From Chelativorans sp. YIM 93263 (GTDB taxonomy: Bacteria > Pseudomonadota > Alphaproteobacteria > Rhizobiales > Rhizobiaceae), in contig NZ_JAKCWP010000002.1 in assembly GCF_028767125.1 (NCBI RefSeq), positions 372,001 to 436,000 of the forward strand: 64,000 bases of DNA, read 5' to 3'. The translations under genes were made by a program, and so were the position numbers. This document shows positions 1-9,549 of this stretch, one piece after another. The notes beneath the pieces were generated by a model. That model was not told where the DNA came from. It was given only the letters and a program-made list of their open reading frames with translations, and did no database searches. Every line of letters starts with the position of its first letter. Within the stretch, counting starts at the first letter, position 1.

Positions 1-119
1 CGATGGCGGCCCTTTCTATGCCAATTTCCTGCCGCAATTTGGTAAGTGCCCGCAGCATAAAGCCTTTTCATTCAGGTTTCATTTGATACATAGTTGTTCA
101 TCCCAAAGAAGCGGGGTGA
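1..119. other. Upstream flank, no assignable gene
   Basis: This is the left edge of the window. Frame +1 stops at 43-45 and frame +3 at about 86, so the 3' end of an upstream gene may lie here, but the remaining peptide is too short to recognise. A purine-rich stretch at 105-117 serves as the ribosome binding site of the following gene. Confidence 0.3.
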
Positions 120-122
120 GTG

Positions 123-1373
123 ATGAATCGGTTACTTACGAAATTGGCTTCGCGCCTCATACGGACCGGACACCTGAGCATCACGAGCGCCGACGGCTCT
201 ACGCACAGTTTTGGCGATGGGTCCGGCGAGCCGGTGCATGTCGTCATACATTCCAGGCAGGCTGAACGCGCAATCTCCCTCGATCCGGCGCTGGCGGTTC
301 CCGAGGCCTACATGGACGGCGATCTGGATTTCAAAAAAGGAAATCCGCTGGCACTGCTGAAGCTGATCTACCAGAACATGGAGGCCGGCAGCGGTCCAAT
401 CCTGGCGATGAGGATGGGTGAAGGTCTGCGTTACCTTTTCCGCCGGCTGCACCAGTTCAACCCCGCCGCGCGCTCAAAAAGCAATGTCCAGCGCCACTAC
501 GACCTATCCGGCGAGCTTTATAAGCTCTTCCTGGACGAGGACATGCAGTATTCCTGCGCCTACTTCTCCGACCCCAACGTCTCTCTGGAAGAGGCGCAAC
601 GCGCCAAGAAGCGCCACATTGCCGCCAAGCTGGCGCTGGAGCCGGGACAGAAGGTGCTGGATATCGGCTCGGGCTGGGGCGGCATGGGTCTCTATCTCGC
701 CAGGCATTTTGGCGCGGAGGTACTCGGCGTCACCCTCTCGGAAGAGCAGCACACGGTCTCACAGAAGCGCGCGCAAGAAGCAAACCTTGCCGGCCGGGCA
801 CGTTTCGAGATTGCAGATTATCGCTCCCTGACCGGTCCTTTCGATCGTATTGTGTCGGTCGGCATGTTTGAGCATGTGGGCGTCAACCATTACCGCACCT
901 TCTTCGAGCAATGCGCACGACTGCTGGACGACGATGGTGTGATGCTCCTGCATACGATTGGCCGCACCTCCGGCCCGTCCGTCACGAGCGCCTTTATCCG
1001 GAAGTACATTTTCCCCGGCGGCTATATCCCATCCATGTCGGAGATTCTGCCCGCCATCGAGAAGGCGGGCCTCATCGTCACCGACGTCGAGGTGCTGCGG
1101 CTCCATTACGCCGAAACGCTGAAGAACTGGCGCGAGCGCTTCATGGCCAACCGCAGCAAGGCGGTGGAGATCTATGACGAGCGTTTCGCGCGGATGTGGG
1201 AATTTTATCTGTCCGGTGCGGAAGCATCCTTCCGTTGGCAGGAGATGGTGAACTTCCAGATCCAGATCGCCAAGAAGCGAGAGACCCTACCCCTGACCCG
1301 TGATTATATCGGCGAGACGGAGGAGCGCTTGGCTGCGGACGAAGGAAAGGTCTTCACCCACGCCGCCGAATAG
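123..1373 (+). CDS. cfa: Cyclopropane-fatty-acyl-phospholipid synthase
   Basis: This enzyme transfers a methylene group from S-adenosylmethionine to the double bond of unsaturated acyl chains in membrane phospholipids, which helps acid and stationary-phase survival. The 416-residue protein has the family layout: an N-terminal lipid-binding part of about 120 residues, then a conserved HYD at about 125-127, the YSCAYF segment at about 143-148, and the SAM-binding glycine motif VLDIGSGWGG at about 178-187. A GTG codon at 120 directly precedes the ATG at 123. I prefer the ATG, with AAGAAGCGGGG just upstream as Shine-Dalgarno. The gene stands alone, with a 216-nt gap before dnaB. Related sarcosine or mycolic-acid methyltransferases share the fold, but the length and motifs fit Cfa. 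Confidence 0.93.
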   Translation: MNRLLTKLASRLIRTGHLSITSADGSTHSFGDGSGEPVHVVIHSRQAERAISLDPALAVPEAYMDGDLDFKKGNPLALLKLIYQNMEAGSGPILAMRMGEGLRYLFRRLHQFNPAARSKSNVQRHYDLSGELYKLFLDEDMQYSCAYFSDPNVSLEEAQRAKKRHIAAKLALEPGQKVLDIGSGWGGMGLYLARHFGAEVLGVTLSEEQHTVSQKRAQEANLAGRARFEIADYRSLTGPFDRIVSVGMFEHVGVNHYRTFFEQCARLLDDDGVMLLHTIGRTSGPSVTSAFIRKYIFPGGYIPSMSEILPAIEKAGLIVTDVEVLRLHYAETLKNWRERFMANRSKAVEIYDERFARMWEFYLSGAEASFRWQEMVNFQIQIAKKRETLPLTRDYIGETEERLAADEGKVFTHAAE

Positions 1374-1589
1374 GAATATAGTCAGCGGAATTGTGGTGAT
1401 TCGGTGTCAAGCTCTGATGCGCTGAATCGGTGTTTTTCACCAGCGCCGCTGGGGATAGCGTGTGCATCGACATTATTTTCATTCAGGCGGCTTACCCGTG
1501 TTCCTCCGATGGTCTAGGAGAAGAGGAACCGGGGGGTGCCGGACTGTGTCCGCTGTGTACCGGCAGCCGATAGAGACAATGGAAATACA

Positions 1590-3080
1590 ATGGCCGACGC
1601 AGTCCGCAAGTTGAATACGGCGGAAACGCCTTCATATCGCGAAGCGCCCAACAATATTGAAGCCGAGCAGGCGCTCCTTGGCGCGATTCTGGTCAACAAC
1701 GATGCGTTTTACCGGGTCTCGGACTTTCTGAAACCCGAGCATTTTCTGGAGCCTCTGCATCGGAAGATTTATGAGGTCGCGGGCGAGCTTGTCCGCATGG
1801 GAAAGACCGCCAATCCTGTCACTATGAAGACCTTCCTGCCTGCCGAGGAAAAGGTGGGCGAAATGACGGTGGCACAGTACCTCGCCCGACTGGCTGCCGA
1901 AGCGGTAACCATCATCAATGCAGCAGATTACGGCCGCGCCATCTACGATCTGGCCGTGCGCCGGGCCTTGATCACAGTCGGCGAGGACATGGTCAACATC
2001 GCCTACGATGCGCCGGTTGACATGTCGCCTCAGGATCAGATCGAGGACGCCGAGCGGCGGCTGTTCGAACTGGCCGAGACCGGACGTTACGACGGGGGAT
2101 TCGAGAGCTTCGGCGACGCGACGAAGATCGCCGTTGATATGGCAAACGCCGCCTTTATGCGCGACGGGCACCTCTCCGGGATCGCGACCGGGTTGCAGGA
2201 CCTCGACCGGCGCATGGGTGGGCTGCAGCCATCGGACCTGATCATCCTCGCCGGTCGCCCGGGCATGGGTAAAACCTCACTGGCCACGAACATCGCTTGG
2301 AACATAGCCTCCGCTTACGAGCCGGCACAGCAGGCTGATGGCTCCTTTGCCGCCGCCAACGGCGGTGTGGTGGGCTTTTTCTCGCTGGAAATGTCTTCCG
2401 AGCAGCTCGCCACCCGCATCATCTCCGAGCAAACCGAAATCCCCTCCTCCAAGATCCGGCGCGGCGAAATTACCGAAGCCGATTTCGAAAAGCTCGTTGG
2501 TTGCGCGCAGATGATGCAGGACAGGCCGCTCTACATCGATGCGACCGGCGGCATCTCCATCGCCCAGTTGGCAGCGCGTGCCCGCCGGCTGAAGCGGCAA
2601 CGCGGACTTGATGTCATCGTGGTCGACTACGTTCAGCTGATGCAAGGAACATCCGCACGCGCGGCGCAAAACCGCGTGCAGGAAATCACCGAAATCACCA
2701 CAGGTCTAAAGGCTCTTGCAAAGGAGCTTGGTGTGCCGATCCTCGCGCTCTCCCAGCTCTCGCGCCAGGTCGAAAGCCGTGACGACAAGCGCCCACAGCT
2801 TTCCGATTTGCGTGAATCGGGTTCCATCGAGCAGGATGCCGACGTGGTGCTCTTCGTGTACCGTGAGGAATATTACCTCCAGAACCGAGAGCCAAAGCCG
2901 GGCACGGAGGAGCACATCAAGTGGGAATCCGAAATGAACGAGATGCGTGGTAAAGCCGAGGTGATCGTGGCCAAGCAGCGCCACGGCCCCACGGGCACCG
3001 TTAGTCTTGGCTTCCAGGGCGAATTCACCCGCTTTTCGGATTTGGCCGAGGAATCGCACCTGCCGGAGCGTTTTGAATAG
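1590..3080 (+). CDS. dnaB: Replicative DNA helicase DnaB
   Basis: DnaB is the hexameric 5'-3' helicase that unwinds the replication fork and recruits primase. The 496-residue protein has the N-terminal DnaB domain (from EAEQALLGAIL, about residue 24) and the C-terminal RecA-like ATPase with Walker A GRPGMGKTS at about 222-230, Walker B around VIVVDYVQLM and the DLRESGSIEQDADVV segment. The open frame extends upstream to 1536, but the ATG at 1590 gives the MADAVRKLN start usual for rhizobial DnaB, and the upstream extension does not look like protein. alr follows after 20 nt, as in many Rhizobiales. No intein is present. Confidence 0.97.
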   Translation: MADAVRKLNTAETPSYREAPNNIEAEQALLGAILVNNDAFYRVSDFLKPEHFLEPLHRKIYEVAGELVRMGKTANPVTMKTFLPAEEKVGEMTVAQYLARLAAEAVTIINAADYGRAIYDLAVRRALITVGEDMVNIAYDAPVDMSPQDQIEDAERRLFELAETGRYDGGFESFGDATKIAVDMANAAFMRDGHLSGIATGLQDLDRRMGGLQPSDLIILAGRPGMGKTSLATNIAWNIASAYEPAQQADGSFAAANGGVVGFFSLEMSSEQLATRIISEQTEIPSSKIRRGEITEADFEKLVGCAQMMQDRPLYIDATGGISIAQLAARARRLKRQRGLDVIVVDYVQLMQGTSARAAQNRVQEITEITTGLKALAKELGVPILALSQLSRQVESRDDKRPQLSDLRESGSIEQDADVVLFVYREEYYLQNREPKPGTEEHIKWESEMNEMRGKAEVIVAKQRHGPTGTVSLGFQGEFTRFSDLAEESHLPERFE

Positions 3081-3100
3081 ACGTGGCAAGAATTCCTCAT

Positions 3101-4276
3101 ATGAGCGGTGGGGGGCTGGAGCCCCATTTGGCGGGCGGACGTCTGACCATCGATCTGTCGGCTCTGGCGGAAAATTACCGTTTCCTCGCGGCACGCTCCG
3201 CCCCGGCAGAGGCCGCGGCGGTAGTCAAGGCGGATGCCTACGGGATCGGCATACGGCCGGCCGCACGTGCGCTGTGGACTGCCGGCTGCCGACGTTTCTT
3301 TGTCGCGCTTCCGCACGAAGGTGTAGCGCTGCGGGAGGCCGTACCGGACTCCGAGATTTTCGTCCTGAATGGTCTCTTCGGCACCGAGGCAGCGGCTGTG
3401 CATCGCGAAGCACGGCTGATCCCTGTTCTCGGCTCGCAAAGCGACCTTTCCATATGGGAAGCTCATGGTTGGGACAGCGAGGATCCCCGCCCCTGCGTAA
3501 TTCACGTTGACACAGGCATGAACCGCCTGGGCCTCACCTATGAACGCGCGCGAGCCCTCGTGGAAGAGAACGCGCTGACCGGCGCGCTGACTCCGATACT
3601 GGTGATGAGCCATCTTGCCTGCGCCGGCACGCCGGACGATCCGATGAACGCACGGCAGTTGTCGGGATTCCAGGCTGTGCGAATGCTCTTCCCAGGTGTT
3701 CCGGCAAGCCTTTGCAATTCCGCCGGCATTTTTCTCGGCGGTGATTTTCTTTGCGACCTTACACGCCCAGGCATCGCCCTTTACGGCGGTGCTGCCGCGG
3801 ATGGTCCGAACCCGATGAAACCCGTTGTTACCGCAGAAACCCGTGTTGCACAGGTACGCTATGCGCGGGCGGGCGAAACGGTAAGCTATGCCGCCACGCC
3901 TCTCATGCGAGACACGATCATCGCCGTTGCTTCGACCGGTTATGCGGACGGATATCACAGATCAGCCTCGAGCGCGGCGGTTCCTCTGCGCAAGTTGGGC
4001 CAGCCCGGTGCATCCGGCTTCCTCCACGGGCGGGAGGTCCCCCTTCTCGGCAGGGTGACGATGGATCTCACCATGTTCGACGTGACCGACCTCGGCGCAG
4101 ATGCCGTTGCTGTCGGCGATCATATCGAACTGTTCGGCCCTAACATGCCCATCGACCGGATGGCAGACGCCGCCGGTACGATCTCCTATGAGGTCCTGAC
4201 CTCCCTCGGCCAGCGCTATCACCGGGAGTACATCGAGGCTGATGCGAAATCCGGGCAAGATCGGAGCAAACGCTGA
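3101..4276 (+). CDS. alr: Alanine racemase
   Basis: Alr is a PLP-dependent racemase that interconverts L- and D-alanine and supplies D-Ala for peptidoglycan. The PLP lysine is seen in VVKADAYG (K at about residue 43) and the catalytic Tyr in GTISYEVL near the C-terminus; a TIM-barrel followed by a C-terminal beta domain is expected for about 391 residues. The start is uncertain. A GTG at 3083 in the same frame would add six residues and has a GGAGCG about 12 nt upstream, while the ATG at 3101 has only a weak site. The stop overlaps the radA start by one base (TGATG), so the two are probably translationally coupled. Confidence 0.93.
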   Translation: MSGGGLEPHLAGGRLTIDLSALAENYRFLAARSAPAEAAAVVKADAYGIGIRPAARALWTAGCRRFFVALPHEGVALREAVPDSEIFVLNGLFGTEAAAVHREARLIPVLGSQSDLSIWEAHGWDSEDPRPCVIHVDTGMNRLGLTYERARALVEENALTGALTPILVMSHLACAGTPDDPMNARQLSGFQAVRMLFPGVPASLCNSAGIFLGGDFLCDLTRPGIALYGGAAADGPNPMKPVVTAETRVAQVRYARAGETVSYAATPLMRDTIIAVASTGYADGYHRSASSAAVPLRKLGQPGASGFLHGREVPLLGRVTMDLTMFDVTDLGADAVAVGDHIELFGPNMPIDRMADAAGTISYEVLTSLGQRYHREYIEADAKSGQDRSKR

Positions 4277-5664
4277 TGGCGAGAGCGCGCGTCCAGTTCA
4301 TCTGTCAGAACTGCGGAACGGTGCATGCCCGCTGGGCCGGCAAATGCGACGGTTGCGGCGAGTGGAACACGCTTATCGAGGAAGGTACGGGCAGCGGCAT
4401 TGGCGGCGGGCCGCAATCGCTCAAGAAGGCGCGCGCCGGACGAGCGGTCGCGCTGACCACTCTTTCAGGTGACATCGAGGATGCACCGCGGATCGCCACC
4501 GGTATTGCCGAGCTCGACCGCGCGACCGGTGGAGGTTTCGTGCGCGGCTCCGCGCTTCTGGTTGGCGGCGATCCGGGCATCGGCAAATCGACCTTGTTGA
4601 CCCAGGCAGCAGCCGCCCTCGCCGCCAAAGGGCATCGGATCGTCTATGTTTCCGGCGAGGAAGCGGTCGCCCAAATTCGCCTGCGCGCCCAGCGTCTCGG
4701 TGTAGCGGACACCTCTGTCGAGCTCGCCGCCGAAACCAATGTGGAAGATATCCTGGCCACCATCGGCGAAGGACGCCGGCCCGACCTCCTCATTCTCGAT
4801 TCCATTCAGACCCTGTGGACGGATCTGGCAGACTCGGCTCCAGGAACGGTCACGCAGGTGCGCGCCGCCGCCCAGGCGATGATCCGTTACGCAAAATCGA
4901 CCGGAGCCGCCATTGTGCTGGTCGGTCACGTAACAAAAGAAGGACAGATTGCCGGTCCTCGCGTGGTTGAACACATGGTGGACGGCGTCCTTTATTTCGA
5001 GGGCGAAGGCGGGCATCACTACCGCATCCTGCGCACAGTCAAGAACCGTTTCGGCCCCACGGACGAAATCGGTGTGTTCGAAATGGGCGACCAGGGCCTG
5101 CGCGAAGTATCCAACCCGTCGGAGCTGTTTCTTGGCGAGCGTACTGCCGCCGCTCCGGGCGCAGCGGTATTTGCCGGGATGGAAGGCACGCGGCCGGTTC
5201 TGGTCGAGATACAGTCCCTCGTTGCGCCATCGACTTTGGGCACGCCACGGCGGGCGGTGGTCGGCTGGGATTCCTCGCGCCTTTCAATGGTATTGGCCGT
5301 GCTTGAGGCGCATTGCGGCGTGCGCTTTTCCAACCATGATGTCTACCTTAACATTGCCGGCGGCTATCGGATTACGGAACCTGCAGCCGATTTGGCGGTG
5401 GCCGCCGCACTTGTATCCTCACTCACCGGGCTTGCCCTTCCCGCCGATTGCGTCTATTTCGGCGAAATCAGCCTCTCGGGCGCCGTTCGGCCGGTGGCGC
5501 ATGCGGCAAGCCGTTTGAAGGAAGCTGAGAAATTGGGCTTTACGCGCGCCGTCATGCCGCCGGGCAGCGAAGAAGCGGTCGGAGGCATTGCTGCGAAGGC
5601 GCAAAGGCCGGAAGGGCTCGCGGACCTCGTTGCGGAAATTGCAGGGTCGCGCGCGGCAGAATGA
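4276..5664 (+). CDS. radA: DNA repair protein RadA/Sms
   Basis: RadA is a RecA-like ATPase that processes recombination intermediates and promotes branch migration. All signature parts are visible: an N-terminal four-cysteine zinc finger (C10, C13, C24, C27), Walker A GGDPGIGKS at 97-105, the RadA-specific KNRFG motif at 256-260, and a C-terminal Lon-protease-like domain from about 285 to 462. Its ATG overlaps the alr TGA by one base. The alr-radA-cvpA-purF order is a conserved alphaproteobacterial arrangement. The length of 462 is normal for the family. Confidence 0.97.
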   Translation: MARARVQFICQNCGTVHARWAGKCDGCGEWNTLIEEGTGSGIGGGPQSLKKARAGRAVALTTLSGDIEDAPRIATGIAELDRATGGGFVRGSALLVGGDPGIGKSTLLTQAAAALAAKGHRIVYVSGEEAVAQIRLRAQRLGVADTSVELAAETNVEDILATIGEGRRPDLLILDSIQTLWTDLADSAPGTVTQVRAAAQAMIRYAKSTGAAIVLVGHVTKEGQIAGPRVVEHMVDGVLYFEGEGGHHYRILRTVKNRFGPTDEIGVFEMGDQGLREVSNPSELFLGERTAAAPGAAVFAGMEGTRPVLVEIQSLVAPSTLGTPRRAVVGWDSSRLSMVLAVLEAHCGVRFSNHDVYLNIAGGYRITEPAADLAVAAALVSSLTGLALPADCVYFGEISLSGAVRPVAHAASRLKEAEKLGFTRAVMPPGSEEAVGGIAAKAQRPEGLADLVAEIAGSRAAE

Positions 5665-5724
5665 CCGGGGCAAGAAAAAGAACACAGCGCAAACATCCCG
5701 GTGGGGAAAAGATTAGGGGTAACA

Positions 5725-6270
5725 ATGCCAATCACGCTGCTTGACGGCATTCTAGTGGGTTTCACTCTCGTCTCGGCTATGCTCGCCATGGTGCGCGGTT
5801 TCTCGCGTGAGATATTATCCGTCGCATCCTGGATTCTCGCCGCAATCGCGGCTTATTTCCTCTATCCTGTCGTATTACCCTATGTGACGCCCTATATAGG
5901 AAATGCGATGCTCGCTCTTGGGATTGCAGCCGGCGCGGTATTCCTGGTTACGCTGATTATCGTCACAATCATTACGATGAAGATCGCTGATTTCATCGTT
6001 GATTCGCGGGTCGGTGCGTTGGACCGTACGCTGGGCTTTCTATATGGAGCCGCACGCGGCATCCTCGTCGTAGCCGTTGCATATATGTTTCTGGGCTGGT
6101 TTCTGGGATCGTCCCCTCCAGGCTGGATATCGGAAGCAAAGTCGAGGCCATTGCTGGAAAGCGTTGGGCATTGGCTTCAGGATCTGGTGAACGAGAACGC
6201 TGATTTAACCATTCTCGATCGCGTGTCTCCCAACGCCGAAGGGGCAGGCGATACAGGGGAAGCCAACTGA
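5725..6270 (+). CDS. cvpA: CvpA family membrane protein
   Basis: This 181-residue inner-membrane protein of the CvpA (colicin V production) family has about four hydrophobic segments: near residues 5-25, 30-50, 60-85 and 100-120. CvpA is linked to envelope homeostasis and lies next to purF in many proteobacteria, as here. Its biochemical role is not settled. I chose the ATG at 5725 because AGGGGT lies six bases upstream. An in-frame GTG at 5701 would add eight residues with no better signal. The C-terminus is hydrophilic and acidic. Confidence 0.9.
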   Translation: MPITLLDGILVGFTLVSAMLAMVRGFSREILSVASWILAAIAAYFLYPVVLPYVTPYIGNAMLALGIAAGAVFLVTLIIVTIITMKIADFIVDSRVGALDRTLGFLYGAARGILVVAVAYMFLGWFLGSSPPGWISEAKSRPLLESVGHWLQDLVNENADLTILDRVSPNAEGAGDTGEAN

Positions 6271-6284
6271 CGGCCTCCGGCCGT
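6270..6284 (+). other. Short hairpin at cvpA stop
   Basis: A six-base-pair perfect stem with a TCC loop starts at the last base of the cvpA stop codon. No T-run follows, so it is unlikely to be a full terminator. It could slow or stabilise the transcript between cvpA and purF. Confidence 0.3.
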
Positions 6285-6316
6285 CTTGAACGCGGAAAGA
6301 AAAAGAGCGGCCGTTC

Positions 6317-7789
6317 ATGGTGGACAAAGCAGAAATGCCTCTCGCAGGCGAATCCGACGATCATTTCCACGACGAATGCGGTGTGTTCGGCATCTTCGAG
6401 CGCCAGGACGCCGCGGCCATAACGACCCTCGGACTGCACGCTCTGCAGCATCGCGGCCAGGAAGCCGCGGGTATCGTTTCCTTCGACGGCAGCCAATTTC
6501 ACGTCGAGCGGCATATCGGCCTGATCGGCGACACGTTCACGAAACCGGCTATCCTCGAGCGGCTAAAAGGCGGGCGCGCGATCGGCCACACGCGCTACGG
6601 CACGACCGGTGGCTCCGGATTGCGCAATGTCCAGCCTTTCTTCGCAGAGCTTGCGGAGGGCGGACTTGCCCTCGCCCACAACGGCAACATCACCAACGCA
6701 ATGACCGTGCAGCGCCGCCTGCAGAAGCAGGGCGCGATATTCTCTTCCACCTCGGACACCGAAACGGTTCTGCATCTGGTTGCCACGAGCCTGAAGCACA
6801 ACACAGTCGGTCGCTTCATTGATGCCCTGGGGCAGCTTGAAGGCGCTTTTTCGCTGGTTGCACTGACGTCCAAAAAGATGATCGGCTGCCGTGATCCGCT
6901 GGGTATCCGCCCGCTGGTTCTCGGGGATTTGGACGGCACTTATATCCTGGCCTCGGAAAGTTGCGCTCTCGACATCATCGGCGCCCGCTTTGTTCGGGAC
7001 CTGAAGCCCGGCGAAATGGTCGTCATCACAGAAGAGGGCGTCGAAAGCCATTTCCCCTTTGCCCAGGAGCGTCAGCGCTTTTGCATCTTCGAATACGTCT
7101 ATTTCGCCCGTCCTGACTCCACCGTCGAAGGCCGTGATGTCTACGAAGTGCGCAAGCGTATCGGTGCCGAGCTTGCAAATGAAAATCCTGTCGAAGCCGA
7201 CATTGTCGTACCCGTGCCCGATTCCGGTACGCCCGCCGCCATCGGCTTTGCGCAGGCCGCGGGACTTCCCTTCGAGCTGGGCATCATCCGCAATCACTAC
7301 GTCGGGCGCACCTTCATTCAGCCCTCCGACTCGATCCGGCATATGGGCGTGAAGCTGAAGCATAACGCCAACCGCAAGCTGATTGAGGGAAAGCGCATCG
7401 TGCTGGTGGACGACTCCATCGTTCGCGGCACGACAAGCCAAAAGATCGTGCAGATGGTCCGCGACGCCGGCGCCACGGAGGTGCACATGCGCATCGCCTC
7501 ACCGCCCACGCGCGCCTCCTGCTTTTACGGCGTTGATACGCCCTCGGCGGCAAAACTCCTTGCCTCGCGCATGTCAATCGAGGAGATGGCGGATTTTATC
7601 CGCGTGGACTCTCTTAGTTTCCTCTCCATCGACGGGCTTTACCGCGCCGTCGGAGAGGCCGCGCGCAACAATGAAATTCCGCAATTCTGCGATGCCTGTT
7701 TCACGAAGGACTACCCGACGCGATTGACTGACCAGCAGGGGACCGACAACGTCCGCCAGCTTTCGCTTCTGGCTGCAGGCGGACAATAG
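6317..7789 (+). CDS. purF: Amidophosphoribosyltransferase
   Basis: PurF catalyses the committed step of purine synthesis, making 5-phosphoribosylamine from PRPP and glutamine. The N-terminal Ntn glutaminase domain starts at Cys21 (DECGVFGIF) after a 20-residue propeptide that must be removed. The C-terminal phosphoribosyltransferase domain carries the PRPP loop VLVDDSIVRGTTS at about 362-374. The 490-residue length is normal. It follows cvpA by 46 nt in the same direction. The protein lacks an obvious cluster of C-terminal iron-sulfur cysteines. Confidence 0.97.
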   Translation: MVDKAEMPLAGESDDHFHDECGVFGIFERQDAAAITTLGLHALQHRGQEAAGIVSFDGSQFHVERHIGLIGDTFTKPAILERLKGGRAIGHTRYGTTGGSGLRNVQPFFAELAEGGLALAHNGNITNAMTVQRRLQKQGAIFSSTSDTETVLHLVATSLKHNTVGRFIDALGQLEGAFSLVALTSKKMIGCRDPLGIRPLVLGDLDGTYILASESCALDIIGARFVRDLKPGEMVVITEEGVESHFPFAQERQRFCIFEYVYFARPDSTVEGRDVYEVRKRIGAELANENPVEADIVVPVPDSGTPAAIGFAQAAGLPFELGIIRNHYVGRTFIQPSDSIRHMGVKLKHNANRKLIEGKRIVLVDDSIVRGTTSQKIVQMVRDAGATEVHMRIASPPTRASCFYGVDTPSAAKLLASRMSIEEMADFIRVDSLSFLSIDGLYRAVGEAARNNEIPQFCDACFTKDYPTRLTDQQGTDNVRQLSLLAAGGQ

Positions 7790-7890
7790 ATAAACCCTAC
7801 CTTATCCTTCGCAAGACGGTCTCCTGAGTCTTTCTCCGTGCGCTGTTTCGTAATATGACCCCCGGGAATCGCCAACGCGAAGGAAGCGCT

Positions 7891-8637
7891 ATGCCCGACC
7901 CCATCGATCTTTCCGGCCGCACCGCCCTGATTAGCGGCGCATCGCGCGGCATCGGCTATTTTCTCGCGAGGGAACTTGCCGCCGCCGGTGCGCATGTGGT
8001 TGCCGTCGCACGCACCATAGGCGGCCTTGAAGAGCTGGATGACGAGATCAAAAGCGCAGGTGGCGAAGCAACTCTGGTCCCGCTCGATCTCACGGACATG
8101 GAAGGGATCGATCGCCTGGGCGGAGCAATCCACGAGCGCTGGGGCAAGCTGGACATTCTCGTTGCAAACGCCGGAATCCTGGGTGTGATTTCGCCCATTG
8201 GCCATGTGGAAGCACGCACCTTTGAAAAGGTGATGAACATCAACGTGACCTCAACCTGGAGGCTGATTCGCTCAGTCGACCCGCTTCTGAGAATGTCGGA
8301 TGCAGGTCGTGCTATTATCATGTCCTCCGGCGCGGCCCATTCGGCCCGTGCATTCTGGGGTCCCTATGCGGCCTCAAAGGCCGCGGTTGAAGCGATCGTT
8401 CGTTCCTGGGCGGACGAAACAAGGAACATATCTCTACGTGTCAATGCCGTAAATCCGGGCGCGACCCGCACCGCCATGCGCGCGCAGGCCATGCCCGGCG
8501 AGGATCCGGAAACCCTTCCCCATCCTTCGGACGTGGCGTCCAAGATCCTTCCACTGGCGAGTCCGGCTCTCGAGCAGACTGGCGAAATTTTCGATGTTCG
8601 AAAGAACCGGTTTCTCAGCTACAGGATGCCGGAGTAG
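7891..8637 (+). CDS. SDR family NAD(P)-dependent oxidoreductase
   Basis: This is a classical short-chain dehydrogenase/reductase of 248 residues. The cofactor glycine motif GASRGIG is at 16-22, NAGI at about 93-96, a catalytic Ser in MSSGA at about 145-146, and the YxxxK pair at Tyr159 and Lys163. The substrate cannot be told from sequence. The same family member commonly follows purF in rhizobia. I chose the ATG at 7891 because AAGGAAG lies directly upstream; the frame opens at 7855 but that start has no ribosome binding site. Confidence 0.9.
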   Translation: MPDPIDLSGRTALISGASRGIGYFLARELAAAGAHVVAVARTIGGLEELDDEIKSAGGEATLVPLDLTDMEGIDRLGGAIHERWGKLDILVANAGILGVISPIGHVEARTFEKVMNINVTSTWRLIRSVDPLLRMSDAGRAIIMSSGAAHSARAFWGPYAASKAAVEAIVRSWADETRNISLRVNAVNPGATRTAMRAQAMPGEDPETLPHPSDVASKILPLASPALEQTGEIFDVRKNRFLSYRMPE

Positions 8638-8814
8638 ATGCGTCGAAAATTATATTGATCTCCTCTCATCTTCCACTACCCTGCACCCGAACTTGGGAGT
8701 GACGCTGGGCACTGGATGCGCCGGCATAAGGAATGGATTAGAAGTTCCCTACAATCATTTGATTGGACTCCTTTTTCCGATGTCACAGCGCAGACGATCC
8801 ATGGGAGGGCACGG

Positions 8815-9531
8815 ATGATCGCCATTATTCTGGTGGGCGCTCTCCTTGCTTTGTGGCTTGCAACGGCACTCTATAGCCGATTGCGGCTAGGCATAAACAT
8901 GCATCAGGCGCTGCTTTATGTGCCCTTCAAAGCACTTTTCCGCATAGACGACCGTGCTGTCAGACAGGTCCATGCGGTCGAATTTCCCGTTATCTACGCC
9001 GTCTGGCACCAATCCCGGTTGGAACCGGCGCTGATGCTGGCGCTCCTGCCGCACGACACCCTGCATATTCTCGACAATGCATCTTCCCGAGCCTGGTGGC
9101 TTGACCCGTGGCGCGCGCTGGGACGCACAATCGCCTTCAATACGCATCATGTGTTTGTCAGCCGCCGTCTGGTTCGGCGCCTGAAGGGAAACGGCCGCCT
9201 GGCGGTCTACCTTCCGGACGATGCGTCACCTGATCCCAAGAGCTTCCGCCTTTTCCGCGCAATTGCCAGGATCGCGGCAAAGGCCGGGGCGCGCGTCGTG
9301 CCCATTCACGTAGATGGTGCACGGCACACGGCTTTTTCTCTCGCTCCGCCGGATGTCGAACGGCGTGTGCTGCCAAACTTGCGCGTCAGCACACTTGCCC
9401 CGATGACCATCACGGAAATGGTCGACCATTCCAGCCTGGAAAAGCCGATGGCGGCGAACGCCTTTTTCGCCCGCATGCTGCAGGCGCGCGGAGAACCAGC
9501 ACCCATCGCGGAGAACCGCACTGCGGCGTAA
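8815..9531 (+). CDS. PlsC-like lysophospholipid acyltransferase, divergent
   Basis: This 238-residue protein has an N-terminal membrane anchor (residues 2-20) and a lysophospholipid acyltransferase-like domain. The place of the catalytic HX4D motif is WHQSRLEP, with His65 and Glu70, so Asp is replaced by Glu. The usual FPEGT block appears to be replaced by YLPDDASPD. It may still transfer acyl chains, or it may be a derivative with altered activity. It lies back to back with pssA-psd (convergent, 18 nt gap), which supports a phospholipid role. I chose the ATG at 8815 because GGGAGG lies eight bases upstream; the frame extends to 8716 without a good start. Confidence 0.72.
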   Translation: MIAIILVGALLALWLATALYSRLRLGINMHQALLYVPFKALFRIDDRAVRQVHAVEFPVIYAVWHQSRLEPALMLALLPHDTLHILDNASSRAWWLDPWRALGRTIAFNTHHVFVSRRLVRRLKGNGRLAVYLPDDASPDPKSFRLFRAIARIAAKAGARVVPIHVDGARHTAFSLAPPDVERRVLPNLRVSTLAPMTITEMVDHSSLEKPMAANAFFARMLQARGEPAPIAENRTAA

Positions 9532-9549
9532 GCCGATCTCTATGGAAAT

